This document shows positions 26,043 through 35,633 of a stretch of DNA of 64,000 nucleotides, in pieces. Numbering within the stretch: position 1 is the first letter of the stretch; every line of letters begins with the position of its first letter. The position numbers and the translations under genes were made by a program. This stretch comes from Sva-07 sp963717385 (lineage in GTDB: Bacteria; Actinomycetota; Acidimicrobiia; Acidimicrobiales; Ilumatobacteraceae): NCBI GenBank assembly GCA_963717385.1, contig CAVQWE010000012.1, positions 104,868-168,867 of the forward strand, given 5' to 3'. The notes beneath the pieces were generated by a model. It was not told the origin of the DNA. It ran no database searches and was given only the letters and a program-made list of their open reading frames with translations.

Positions 26043-27076
26043 CGCACCCCGACGGTACCGACGGCGTCTCGCCATCGTTGCCGTCGCCCGCCGATGCTGC
26101 GCCGCCTCCGCCTCCGCCGCCCCCTCCGGCACCTCCATCACCGTCGTACGTCTGCGCCCCTTCGGCACCTCCTTCACCGTCGTCGTCGCCCCCATCTCCC
26201 CAGCCGATGTCGCCGCCGCCGTCGGCTCCTGATCGTGGGGTCGATGTCGCTGCGGGTGGTGCGCTCGGCAGACCGACGTTCACCCCGTTGCGCACCGAGC
26301 CGCCACCGCGTCTGTTCGCCACATGGTGGTTGCGCTACGTGCTCGCGTTGGCGCAACTGGTGGCGATCGTGGTGGTGCTGCTGCGCGAGTACGACACGGC
26401 GGGCGGCATGGATGTGTTGTTCGTGGTGACTCCCCATGTGATGGCAGCGGTGATGCTGGTCGGCTGGAGCGCACTTGCCATGATCGATGCTGCGCGTCTC
26501 GTGCCAGCGACGCGGTATCGCCGCAGGTCGAGAGCATGGTTGGCGGTGGTGCTGTGGCTCGTTGCATTTGCTGCACCTGTTGCCGCGATCGTTGTGGTCC
26601 AAGAAGCGAGCGACCGATTCGCAGACAACGCCGATGACCTCGTCCCGATCGTGATCGCAACGTTGGCGGTGCTCGTCAGTTTCGTGCTCGTCTGGCTGCC
26701 GTTTCGCTACCACGTTCGCCAAGCCCATCGCATCGGGGCTCCCGCAGGCGTGGTCGCAGCATGGTTCTGGCTGCCGTTGGTGGCGGTCGTCGGCGTGCTC
26801 GCCGCGATGGCGCTCGGTCTGCACGAACTGCTCGCCGACGGTGGCTTCACCGACGTCGAACGCATGGTGCAGGTCGGGGTCGTCTATGGGGTGCCGGCGC
26901 TCGTGTTCACGATGTCGACGTGGCGGGCGACGACGGTGTTCGACGAGGTCATCGAGCTGCGCTGGATGCGGTGGCGTACCGAGTGGGAGCACACGCTCGC
27001 GGCGTTCGCGGCGCAGCCTCCGCCGGGTCCTGAGGCTTCGCCGTCGATCGACGACTCCCGCGCCAAACGTCGCTGA
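26039..27076 (+). CDS. Pro-rich 6-TM membrane protein, paralogous to the preceding units
   Basis: Protein of 345 residues. Residues 1-90 are very rich in Pro and Ser (a run of nine Pro near residue 22), then six hydrophobic helices (for example WWLRYVLALAQLVAIVVVLL, ATLAVLVSFVLVWLPF, AWFWLPLVAVVGVLAAMAL). After the last helix comes FDEVIELRWMRWR, matching the EA...R ending of the two units upstream. ATG 26039 overlaps the preceding stop (ATGA). Such Pro-rich tails often bind other proteins; nothing more specific can be said. Possible DUF4328 relative. Confidence 0.75.
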   Translation: MTHPDGTDGVSPSLPSPADAAPPPPPPPPPAPPSPSYVCAPSAPPSPSSSPPSPQPMSPPPSAPDRGVDVAAGGALGRPTFTPLRTEPPPRLFATWWLRYVLALAQLVAIVVVLLREYDTAGGMDVLFVVTPHVMAAVMLVGWSALAMIDAARLVPATRYRRRSRAWLAVVLWLVAFAAPVAAIVVVQEASDRFADNADDLVPIVIATLAVLVSFVLVWLPFRYHVRQAHRIGAPAGVVAAWFWLPLVAVVGVLAAMALGLHELLADGGFTDVERMVQVGVVYGVPALVFTMSTWRATTVFDEVIELRWMRWRTEWEHTLAAFAAQPPPGPEASPSIDDSRAKRR

Positions 27077-27096
27077 CTTCGCCCAGCGATGCACCG

Positions 27097-27109
27097 TGTG
27101 TCAGACACA
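27097..27109. terminator. Palindrome TGTGTC-A-GACACA between convergent genes
   Basis: A 13-base palindrome in the 52-base gap between the convergent membrane-protein and mazG genes; it shares GTGTCAGACAC with the element at 8042-8058. Confidence 0.4.
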
Positions 27110-27128
27110 TCGTGTGCGGATGCGTCGG

Positions 27129-28605
27129 TCAGGCGGTCGACTTGACTTCGTCCCAGAGTGCGTCGAGCGTTGCGAGGTCGGCGGCCCGGAGATCGATCGA
27201 TCGTTCGACGGCGAGGCGTTCGACGCCTTCGAACCGCGTGCGGAACTTGTCGGTGGCTGCGCGTAGCGCGAGCTCAGGGTCGACGTGGAGATGTCGGGCG
27301 ACGTTGACGACGGCGAAGAGCAGGTCGCCGAGCTCTTCGATGGCAGCGGTCGCATCGGAAGCGTCGAGCGTCTCGTGCAACTCGGCGGTCTCTTCGGCAA
27401 TCTTCGGGAATGCCCCGCTCACGTCGGGCCAATCGAAGCCCACCTTCGAGGCCTTGGCCCCGACCTTGGCGGCATAGGCCAATGCCGGCATCGAGCGCGG
27501 GATGCCCTGGAACACCGAGGTTCGGCCCTTCTCCTCGCGCTTGATGTCGTCCCAGTTCGAGAGCACCTCGGTGGTGTCGAGGTCGGTGCCGACCAGTTCG
27601 CCGAACACGTGCGGGTGGCGTCGCACGAGCTTGTCGTGGATGCCGTTGGCGACGTCGGCGATCGTGAAGCGTCCCTCTTGCTCGGCGATCGTGGCGTGGA
27701 ACTCGATCTGGTACAGCAGGTCGCCGAGTTCTTCGATCAGATCGGCGTCGCTGTCGGCTGCATCGCCATCGCCGTCCTCGCGGTCGGCCAGGGCGTGAAT
27801 CGCGTCGACCACCTCGTAGGACTCTTCGAGCAGGTGCGGGATCAGCGACTCGTGGGTCTGCTCGATGTCCCAAGGGCACTGCTCGCGGCAGGGTGCGGGT
27901 GAGTTGGTGGAATCGGACGTAGGCGCCGCCGACGGGGGTGCGCAGGCGCGGGATCCAGATCGAGGTGAGGTGGTCGGCGTCGATCGTGCGGTCGAGGTCG
28001 GCCCAGGTGGTTTCCACGATCTGTTCGTCAGGCGTGCCGAGGGCTTGCAGGATGGTGACGGGCTCGTCGCCGGTCGCCTCGTCGGCGGCCAGCTTGATGT
28101 CGGACAGCACCCAGTTGGCGTGCGTGTGGGCCACCAGCAGCGGCCCGGATTCGCCAGCGGCTGCGGTGGCGAACTCGTGGCCGTCGATCAGGCGGGCGCC
28201 GGCTTCGACCGGGTCGACACCGAGGCGCGCCCAGGCCACGTCGAGGAACGACATCGCCGGACGCAGGTCGCAGTCGATGTCGTCACGGGCGCGGAGGTGG
28301 CGCACCGTGCGTTCGAGCACGAGTGGCGACCCGGGCACGGCGTAGAGGATCTCGCCATGTTCGCCGGCCGCGGCCACGAGCGTGTCGGCGATCTCGGTGT
28401 AGACCTCGTCGAAGGTGTCGGCGCCGTCGTAGAGGTGGTCGAACGTGGTGGCGTCAGCCACGAGATCGGCCGACGGATGGATCGAGGTGCGCAGGTAGCG
28501 GTGCGAGGCATGTTCGATCGCTCGGAGCGTCTCGACGGTGACGTGGTCGCGACCGCCCGGACCCAAGCCGACGACGACGATGCGTGGTCGTTCGGCGGTG
28601 GTCAT
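27129..28605 (-). CDS. mazG: MazG: tetrapyrrole-methylase-like domain plus NTP pyrophosphohydrolase (frameshift near 27888)
   Basis: Two-domain MazG of 491 residues after removing one extra base. N-terminal methylase-like domain: RIVVVGLGPGGRDHVTVETL, then VYTEIADTLV and GEILYAVPGSPLV. C-terminal MazG domain: CPWDIEQTHESLIPHLLEES, then EELGDLLYQIEFHA and a second copy of the EExxD helices (EELGDLLFAVVNVAR). It hydrolyses nucleoside triphosphates to monophosphates, cleaning aberrant NTPs and lowering ppGpp. An inserted C near 27888 breaks RTL-REQCPWD. It begins two bases after the SurA-like gene. Confidence 0.92.
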
Positions 28606-28607
28606 GG

Positions 28608-29348
28608 TCAGCCCAAGGCGACGACTTGGCCGGAGGCGGCGTCGAAGGTGCCGTATCGAGGATCGACGTAGACGTCGGCGTCGGCCAGGCGAGCAGCAGC
28701 CTCGATGGTCGTTGTCACGGTGTCGGCGTCGGTGGGGGAGAGGGCGTCGAACGCACGGAACTCGAGCACGACCCAGGCGAATTCGTTGCCGAGCTGGTCG
28801 AACAGGGGCGCCGTGTCGACCGGGTTGTCGGCCGAGAGCGCGGCGACGACCTGAACGAATTCGACGTCGCTGGCTTCGGCAACCTGGTCGTTGGTGATGC
28901 AGCCGATGTCGCCACCCGCTTCGCCCAGGCTCGGATCGAGGTTCTCGGCCGCGAGCAGCGTGGCGAAGTCGGCGCCGGCGGTGAGTTCGTCTGCGACGCG
29001 GGTGGCGGTGTCCTGCTCCTCGACGACGATGCCGTTGGTGCACACCGTGCCACTCGCGTCGATGCCGGCGTTGTAGCGCTGCGCCACCTCGTCGGCACCG
29101 AGCTCGTCGCCGGCGTCGGCTGCCACTTGCTCCTGGATCCAGGTGGTGATCTGGGCCCGGAGCGCCTCGGCGGGGACGAGCTGATCGCTCGGAGCGCCCA
29201 GTTCGGTCAGCTGCGTCTGGAACTCGTCGCTCGTCAGCGTGGCGTCGCCCACCCGAGCGACGTTGTTGCTGTCGGAGAACGTTGCGCATCCGGTGGTGAG
29301 CGCGGCGAACGCAGCGACGGACAACACGAGTGAGAGACGTCGATTCAC
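28608..29348 (-). CDS. SurA/PpiC-like parvulin lipoprotein
   Basis: Protein of 246 residues. A lipoprotein signal (LSLVLSVAAFAALTTGC, lipobox Cys about 21) is followed by a SurA N-terminal-like region (VARVGDATLTSDEFQTQL) and a parvulin-type peptidyl-prolyl isomerase domain (AAENLDPSLGEAGGDIGCI). It should act as a folding helper outside the membrane. GTG 29348 is preferred to GTG 29357 because a TAGCGT box ends seven bases before it. Upstream of mazG and downstream of mfd, the usual actinobacterial order. Confidence 0.82.
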   Translation of the reverse strand: MNRRLSLVLSVAAFAALTTGCATFSDSNNVARVGDATLTSDEFQTQLTELGAPSDQLVPAEALRAQITTWIQEQVAADAGDELGADEVAQRYNAGIDASGTVCTNGIVVEEQDTATRVADELTAGADFATLLAAENLDPSLGEAGGDIGCITNDQVAEASDVEFVQVVAALSADNPVDTAPLFDQLGNEFAWVVLEFRAFDALSPTDADTVTTTIEAAARLADADVYVDPRYGTFDAASGQVVALG

Positions 29349-29355
29349 CCGCCGC

Positions 29356-29361
29356 ACGCTA
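29356..29361 (-). promoter_or_regulatory. Putative -10 box (TAGCGT) for the SurA-like gene
   Basis: Minus-strand TAGCGT ends seven bases before GTG 29348; it also overlaps the alternative GTG at 29357, which argues against that start. Confidence 0.45.
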
Positions 29362-29370
29362 CCGCTCCCA

Positions 29371-29440
29371 GTTCCCAGCGCCCAGGTCTCTGGGAACCAC
29401 GCTGGTTCCTGGAGACCCGGGCGCGGGGAACCACGATCAG
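29371..29440. repeat. GGTTCC-GCGCCCGGGTCTC-GGAACC repeat, inverted pair
   Basis: Two copies of a ~36-base palindromic element lie head to head: GTTCCCAGCGCCCAGGTCTC then GGAGACCCGGGCGC before GGGGAACCACGATCAG. They fill the gap after mfd and reach its stop codon. Related copies lie at 42726-42763 and 46481-46572. Confidence 0.75.
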
Positions 29441-32400
29441 GAGTCGGCGGGGACGAGGTCGCGCAGGAAGCTGGCGAGGAAGGTGCTGGCGTCGGTGCCG
29501 CGCGGGAGCGGCACCACGAGCTGGCCGAGATCTTCTTTGTACTTCGCGCCCTTCGAGATCCGGCGCAGGCGCATCGTTTCGCTCAGCTTCAACTCCAACG
29601 GGGCCAGCTTGGCGCTGCCACCGCCCGACGCCGAGCTGGAGATCTGGATGTCGTTGATGCCGAGGCGATGGCACTCGGCTCGCAGGTAGCCGACCTGGAG
29701 AAGGGCCGCAGCCGGGGCGGGAAGCGGGCCGTAGCGGTCTTCCCATTCGGTGCGGATGTCGTCGACCTCAGCAGCGGAGGTCACCGCCGCCAAACGTCGA
29801 TAGGCCTCCAGTCGCAGCTCTTCCTTCTCGACGTAGTCGGTTGGCAGGAACGCATCGGTCGGGACGTCGAGCTTGATCTCGCTCGGCGCGTCGGGCTGCG
29901 GCTCGCCCTTCATCTCGCTGACCGCCTCGGTCACCATCTGGCAATAGAGGTCGTAACCGACCGCTGCGATGTGGCCACTCTGCGACTCGCCGAGCAGGTT
30001 GCCGGCACCGCGGATCTCGAGGTCGCGCATCGCGATCTTGAAGCCCGATCCGAGTTCGGTCGACTCGCCGATCGTTCGCAGGCGCTCGTACGCCTCTTCG
30101 CTGAGAATCTTGTCGCGCGGGTGGAACAGGTAGGCATACGCCCTCGACCCCGACCGGCCGACACGGCCACGCAACTGGTGCATCTGGCCAAGTCCCAACA
30201 GGTCGGAGCGTTCGACCACGAGCGTGTTCACCGTTGGCATGTCGATGCCCGACTCGATGATCGTGGTGCAGACCAGCACGTCGTAGTTGCCGTCCCAGAA
30301 GTCCTGCACCACGGTCTCCAGCGAGCCTTCGTCCATCTGGCCGTGAGCGATCGCGATGCGCGCTTCGGGTACGAGTTGCCGCAAACGGCTCGCCGCGGTG
30401 TCGATCGACTGCACCCGGTTGTGAACCCAGAACACCTGACCCTCGCGCAGCAACTCGCGACGGATCGCTTCGATCGCCACCCGCTCGTCGTACTCGCCGA
30501 CGTAGGTGAGGATCGGCATGCGATCGGCCGGCGGGGTTTGCAGCAGCGAGAGGTCGCGAATGCCCACGAGCGACATCTCGAGTGTGCGCGGAATCGGTGT
30601 CGCCGACAGCGTGAGGACGTCGACGTTGGTCTTCATCTTCTTCATCGTCTCTTTGTGCTGGACACCGAAGCGTTGCTCTTCGTCGACGATCAGCAGGCCG
30701 AGATCTTTGAACTTCACGTCGTTCGCGAGCAGGCGGTGCGTGCCGATCACGCAGTCGACCTCGCCAGCTCTTGACGCCCTCGATCACCTTCTTGGCCTGG
30801 CCGGCGGTCAGGAACCGCGACAGCGTTTCGACGCGAATCGGAAATCCGGCGAAACGGTCGGCGAAGGTGTTGCCGTGCTGCGTCGCGAGCAGCGTGGTCG
30901 GAGCGAGGACGGCGACCTGCTTGCCGTCCTGGATCGCCTTGAACGCAGCGCGGATCGCCACCTCGGTCTTGCCGAAGCCGACATCGCCGCACAGCAGCCG
31001 ATCCATTGGATGGGCAAGTTCCATGTCGGCCTTGATCGCCTCGATCGCCGTGCGCTGGTCGGGCGTCTCGACATAGGGGAACGCCTCCTCCATCTCGGCT
31101 TGCCATGGCGTGTCCTGCGGGAACGAGTGGCCGACTGCGTTGATGCGCTTCTGGTAGAGCACGACGAGTTCCTGCGCGATCTCGCGCACCGCTGAGCGGA
31201 CCTTGCTCTTCGTCTTCGCGAAATCGGATCCGCCGAGCTTGTGGAGCTTCGGGGCCTCTCCGCCGGAGTACTGGCGCAGCGTGTCGATCTGATCCGACGG
31301 GACGTAGAGCTTGTCGCCGCCCTTGTACGAGATCAACAGATAGTCGCGTTCGACACCGCCGATGGCCCGTTTGACCATCCCCTCGTACTTGCCGACGCCG
31401 TGCTGATGATGCACGACGTAGTTGCCGGCCTTGAGGTCCTCGAACGTGCTGGCGCTCTCGCGCTTGGCCTTGCGAGCCGTGCGGTGAGCTCGTCGACGAC
31501 CGGTGAGGTCGCTCTCGGCGACGATGGCGACCTTCGCGTTCGGCAAGGTGCAGCCGCGATGCAGCGGGGCCACGGTGATGCTGCCGCCCGCCTTCAGCGG
31601 CGAACCAGGGGCGACGACCGGGAAGTCGAGACCGTTGTTCACCAGCAGGTCGTGGAGGCGCTGCGCCGAGCCGGTGCCGTCGGCGGCGACCACCACCCGG
31701 AAGCCGCGTCCGATCAGTTCGATCAAACGGTCGGTGAGGCCCGAGCCGTCTCCGGCGACAGGACCCCAACCGGACGCCTCGACGAGCGGAGTGTCGGGCG
31801 ACTCGGGGGTGGAATCGATCGACCAGAAGGACCCGGCGCCGTCGAGCAGCGTGTCGGGGTCGGCGTGGAGGCGGGGGAACGACTTGTCGGGATCGCGCGC
31901 CCACGTGGAGGCAAGCGTGCGGGCGAGGTCGTCTTCTTCGGCGATCAGATCGAGTGCTCGATCGCGCATCCGGCGTGGTTCGACGAGGATGACCTTGGCG
32001 GTCTCGGGGAGGACGTCGGTGAGTAGCTGGTCGCTGTCGACGAGCCATGGCAGCCAACTCTCCATGCCGTCGAAATGCACACCCTCGGCGAGGCGCTCCC
32101 ACTGCTCGCGGCCCCACGGCTCGGAAGCGACGAGCGTGGCTGCCTTCGCCCTGACATCGTCGGTCGGCATCAGCTCGCGGGCGGGGAAGATGCGAACTTC
32201 GTCGAGGTCGTCGGTCGACCGTTGATCGTTCACGCCGAAGCGGGTGAGGCGGTCGACCTCGTCGCCCCACAGGTCGATGCGGATCGGTGCGTCGGCGGTC
32301 GAGGGGAACACGTCGACGATCGCGCCGCGCCGGGCGAACTCGCCGCGGTGCTCCACGAGCTCTTCGCGTCGGTAGCCGAATTCGACGAGCCGTCGGCCGA

Positions 32401-32875
32401 GAGCGTCGGGATCGACGTCGTTGCCCGGTCGCACGATGATCGGCTCGGTCGTGATTGCGCCGGGGCCGAGCTTCTGCATGAGCGCCCGGACGCCAGCGAC
32501 GATGATCGCCGGGCAGCGCTCGGGGTCGCGGAGGCGCCACAAGATGTCGAGGCGCTGACCCATGGTCTCCACGCTCGGGCTCACCCGTTCGAATGGGAGG
32601 GTCTCCCAGCCGGGGAAGTGCACGACATCGCCGGGCGGGAGGAACTGGGCAAGGTCGTCGGCGAGCTGGCCGGCCATGGTGCCCGTCGGGCAGCTGACCA
32701 CGAGCGGGCGGCGCGACGACAACCGCGAGAGCGCTGCGATCGAGATCGGACGCGCCACTTCGACCACGGCGAGCCGCGCCTCGGGGTCGCCGAGTGCCCG
32801 CGTCAGCCCCGGCTCGTCGCGCAACATCGCCGGCAGCTCGCCCAGTGCGCCCACCGGCACCATCAGGTCAGTCAT
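29437..32875 (-). CDS. mfd: Mfd transcription-repair coupling factor (frameshift near 30766)
   Basis: 1,145 residues after removing one extra base near 30766, which restores VKSGEVDCVIGTHRLLAND. Mfd removes RNA polymerase stalled at lesions and recruits UvrA. Visible: UvrB-like N-terminal modules (GWETLPFERVSPS), the polymerase-interacting domain (GNYVVHHQHGVGKYEGM), helicase motif I GDVGFGKTEVA (about residue 630), motif II VDEEQRFGV, and the motif VI region with QLRGRVGRSGSRAYAYL. The TRCF C-terminal domain is complete. ATG 32875 gives MTDLMVPVG; an upstream ATG at 32896 is less likely. Confidence 0.95.
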
Positions 32876-32895
32876 CGCTCCCACCCTGCCCGCCA

Positions 32896-32952
32896 CCCCC
32901 GAAAAATCCCCCGATCTTTGCGCTGAGCGTCACGAACCAGGGACATTTCGGG
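32896..32952. repeat. GTGACG/CGTCAC intergenic palindrome, copy 1 (partly decayed)
   Basis: CCCCGAAAAATCCCCCGATC, a core CGCTGAGCGTCACGA, and a closing CATTTCGGG, between mfd and pth. The left half of the core is degraded compared with the other copies. Confidence 0.65.
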
Positions 32953-32975
32953 TTGCAGCGAGTTGCGGGCGGTCA

Positions 32976-33593
32976 TCACTTGCCGTTGTAGCGCTGCATT
33001 GCGGCGTCCACACCTCGGGCGATGATCAGCTCGACCGCGTCAGCGGCGTTGGCGATCTCGATGTCGAGCAGCTCGCGTTCGCGCTTGGGCACCTTGGACA
33101 ACACGTGGCCCTTGCCGACGTCTTTGTGATCGGGTTTGCCGACCCCGATGCGCACCCGCAGGTAGTCCTGCGTCTTGAGGTGCTGGGTGATCGAGCGGAG
33201 GCCGTTGTGGCCGGCGAGTCCGCCTCCCGCCTTGATCTTGAGTTCGCCCGGCGGCAGGTCGAGTTCGTCCTGGACGACGATGATCTGCTCAGGCGTCTCG
33301 ATGCGGAATCGTCGCACCAGCGCGCTCACGGCCTGGCCCGAGTCGTTCATGAACGTGATCGGGAACGCCAACGCGACGCGATCGTCGCCGTCGGATCCAG
33401 GCAGGCGAGTCTCGGCAACGAGCGCGTTGTCGCGGCCGCCCTTCAATGCGACGCCGCACCGTTCGGCGAGCAAGCGCACTGCTTCCTCGCCGACGTTGTG
33501 GCGCGTGCGGGCGTACTTCTCTCCCGGATTGCCGAGCCCCACGACCAACCAGTCGAACGGCTCGCCTTTGCCCACGCGACCGAACAGCCCCAT
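32976..33593 (-). CDS. pth: Peptidyl-tRNA hydrolase
   Basis: Protein of 205 residues that frees tRNA from dropped-off peptidyl-tRNA. Motifs: WLVVGLGNPGEKYARTRHNVG (catalytic His), PITFMNDSGQAV and DELDLPPGELKIKAGGGLAGHNGLRS, then RVRIGVGKP. ATG 33593 (MGLFGRVGKGEPFDW) fits the family; longer starts do not. Followed in the usual actinobacterial order by mfd and preceded by rplY. Confidence 0.96.
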   Translation of the reverse strand: MGLFGRVGKGEPFDWLVVGLGNPGEKYARTRHNVGEEAVRLLAERCGVALKGGRDNALVAETRLPGSDGDDRVALAFPITFMNDSGQAVSALVRRFRIETPEQIIVVQDELDLPPGELKIKAGGGLAGHNGLRSITQHLKTQDYLRVRIGVGKPDHKDVGKGHVLSKVPKRERELLDIEIANAADAVELIIARGVDAAMQRYNGK

Positions 33594-33619
33594 CAGCTGA
33601 CCCGTCGTTGCCCAACACA

Positions 33620-33672
33620 CCCGAATTGCCCTCGATCGTGACGCTGAGCGTCACGATCGTGCGCGTTTCGGG
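33620..33672. repeat. GTGACG/CGTCAC intergenic palindrome, copy 2
   Basis: CCCGAATTGCCC ... ATCGTGACGCTGAGCGTCACGAT ... GCGTTTCGGG between pth and rplY. The 19-base core reads as a near-perfect palindrome. Confidence 0.75.
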
Positions 33673-33740
33673 AGTGGGGCCGACCGCACCGGGCGTCGGT
33701 CGGTTGGGCTGCTCCGGTCATCGGGCCGGTGCCGTCGAGG

Positions 33741-34409
33741 TCACTCGCCGTCGGAATCGGCAGCGGCTTCGGCGTCCTCGCCGGACTCGCCATCCTCGGC
33801 GGCCTCGGCAGCGGCGGCCTCTTGAGCGGCCTCTTCCTCGTCGAGGACCGGGGTGCGCATCGTGAGAACGGTGACGACGGGCGCATCTGCGTCAGCCTCG
33901 GCGGTGACGCCGGACGGCAGGGGCAGGTCTTCCACGCGGATGACCGTGTCCATCGTCATGTGGCTGACGTCGATGGTGACGCCGTCGGGGATGTTGCGCG
34001 GCGTGGTGCGGACCTCGAGCGTCTGCATGGCGAGATCGACCAGGCCGTTGTGCGCGGACACCTCTTTGGCTTCGCCTTCGAGGTGGATCGGGATCGAGAC
34101 CACGATCTCTTCGTTGAGGTTCACCTGGATGAAGTCGATGTGCTGCACGGAGCGCTTCACCGGGTGGCGCTGGATGTCCTTGATGAGTGACGGGTACACG
34201 GTGCCGTCGACGGTGAGGTCGAGGATCGTGTTCATGCCCGAGGCACCCGACAGGGCCTGGCGCAGCTCGCGGCGATCGACCGACACGCTGAGCGGGTCCA
34301 TCCCGTGGCCGTAGACGACGGCAGGGATCTTGCCGTCGGCGCGCAGGCGACGGGCATCGGAGCTTCCGGCGCGGCGGCCAACTTCGGCGGTGAGAATGGT
34401 CTCAGACAT
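33741..34409 (-). CDS. rplY: Ribosomal protein bL25, CTC/TL5 family
   Basis: Protein of 222 residues, the long CTC-type bL25 that binds 5S rRNA. N-terminal domain: ILTAEVGRRAGSSDARRLRA and IPAVVYGHGMDP; the C-terminal TL5 domain has GEAKEVSAHNGLV and LEVRTTPRNIPDGVTIDVS. An acidic Glu/Ala-rich tail (AAQEAAAAEAAEDGESGED) ends the protein. Directly upstream of pth, as in many actinobacteria. It lies between two copies of the palindromic repeat. Confidence 0.95.
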   Translation of the reverse strand: MSETILTAEVGRRAGSSDARRLRADGKIPAVVYGHGMDPLSVSVDRRELRQALSGASGMNTILDLTVDGTVYPSLIKDIQRHPVKRSVQHIDFIQVNLNEEIVVSIPIHLEGEAKEVSAHNGLVDLAMQTLEVRTTPRNIPDGVTIDVSHMTMDTVIRVEDLPLPSGVTAEADADAPVVTVLTMRTPVLDEEEAAQEAAAAEAAEDGESGEDAEAAADSDGE

Positions 34410-34543
34410 GGTGATCGGCTTCCATCGAATCTCGTGACAGCGCCCACACAACGGACGCCAGGTCGTTACAGCAGCATCCCAATCTATCGCCCGACACCGC
34501 CATCCCCTCCCGAGTCGGCCGCAACCCGCGCAACGCCCGCCCA

Positions 34544-34590
34544 CCCCGAAATTGCCCACGATCGTGACGCTCACCGTCACGATCCAGGTC
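34544..34590. repeat. GTGACG/CGTCAC intergenic palindrome, copy 3
   Basis: CCCCGAAATTGCCCACG followed by the core ATCGTGACGCTCACCGTCACGAT, between rplY and the AbiEi-like gene. Confidence 0.7.
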
Positions 34591-35526
34591 GAAGTGCGAG
34601 CTCCGTTGACCGTCGTCGATGAATTCGCTTGACCTGCGCGGCCGCCGCGTCGGGATTGGCTCGCATCGACTCGTCGAATCGAACGACTTGCCAGCCGGCT
34701 TCGAGACACGTGCGGTCGCGGGCTTGATCTCGGCGCTGTCCCAGATCGCCGCCGTGCCACCACGAGGCGCCCGGCTCGATTGCGAGCCGGATGTCCGGCC
34801 AGGCGATGTCGAAGTGAATCGTCTCGCCGCCGGGCAGTGTCAGCGGGTGTTGGCGAATCGGTGCGGTGAGACCACATCGATCGATTGCCTCGAGCAACGT
34901 GCGCTCGAGGTTGCTCTGCGAGGCGCGGTCGCGTCCCAGTGCGCTGTCGAGCCAGGCCTCGAGTCGTTTCACGCCGTCTTTGCCGCGGCACCGATGCGCT
35001 TCGAGGTATGCGGCAGCCGCCGTCGGAGTGATCAGCTGTCGATGCCATGCATCCTCCGCCGCTCGTTCGAATCGGTATTGGTTGAAGCCGCTGCGAGCGC
35101 CCAGAGCATCCGAAGTGGGGTGGCCACGGTCAGGCCATCGGGGCCCGTCTTGGCATCGCTCAGTCGACAGAACCATGACGACGGATGAACCGTCGCGAAC
35201 GTTGGCAGGGTGCGCCGGAAGCCTCGGTCGACGATGACTTCGACGCGTCCGGTCGGCATCGATCGAAGCCCATAGAGGTGGCCGGCTGTCGTTCCACTCA
35301 GAAATCCGTGGTCAGCGATCCGCAGGTGGACCGCGAAACAACGTGCTTCGAACGTGTCTGGTGACGACACGATTCGCACGACTCCGGGCCCCATGTCGAC
35401 GATCTTCCCGCTTCGTCGCGCCCGGGAGATGGCGGCCGTTGACACCCCGAGCACGTCGCGGAGCTGCCGAGTTGCGATGACCCCGTGTTGACGCGCAGCC
35501 AGGTCGAGGATCGTTGAATCGAGCAC
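34577..35526 (-). CDS. AbiEi-like antitoxin/DUF559 protein (frameshift near 35090)
   Basis: About 316 residues if one missing base near 35090 is restored. The N-terminus is the winged-helix type found in AbiEi antitoxins (ILDLAARQHGVIATRQLRDV, then SRARRSGKIVDMGPGVVRIV). The C-terminus is a DUF559 endonuclease-like fold: RASQSNLERTLLEAIDRCGL, then HFDIAWPDIRLAIEPGASWWH and EAGWQVVRFDESM. No toxin partner (AbiEii) is adjacent. GTG 35526 is the most plausible start. Such stand-alone proteins are common in actinobacteria; function unknown. A paralogue lies at 48.6-49.5 kb. Confidence 0.7.
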
Positions 35527-35567
35527 ACCACAGAAGTGGGTGATCGGAACGTCAGATCGGAAAATGA

Positions 35568-35620
35568 CCCGAATTGCCCGGTTTCGTGACGGCCAGCGTC
35601 ACGAAAGCGGGCAATTTCGG
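35568..35620. repeat. GTGACG/CGTCAC intergenic palindrome, copy 4 (best preserved)
   Basis: CCGAATTGCCCG...TTTCGTGACG and CGTCACGAAA...CGGGCAATTTCGG pair along almost the whole 50 bases. It lies between the AbiEi-like gene and prs. Confidence 0.8.
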
Positions 35621-35633
35621 AGAACGGAGCGGG

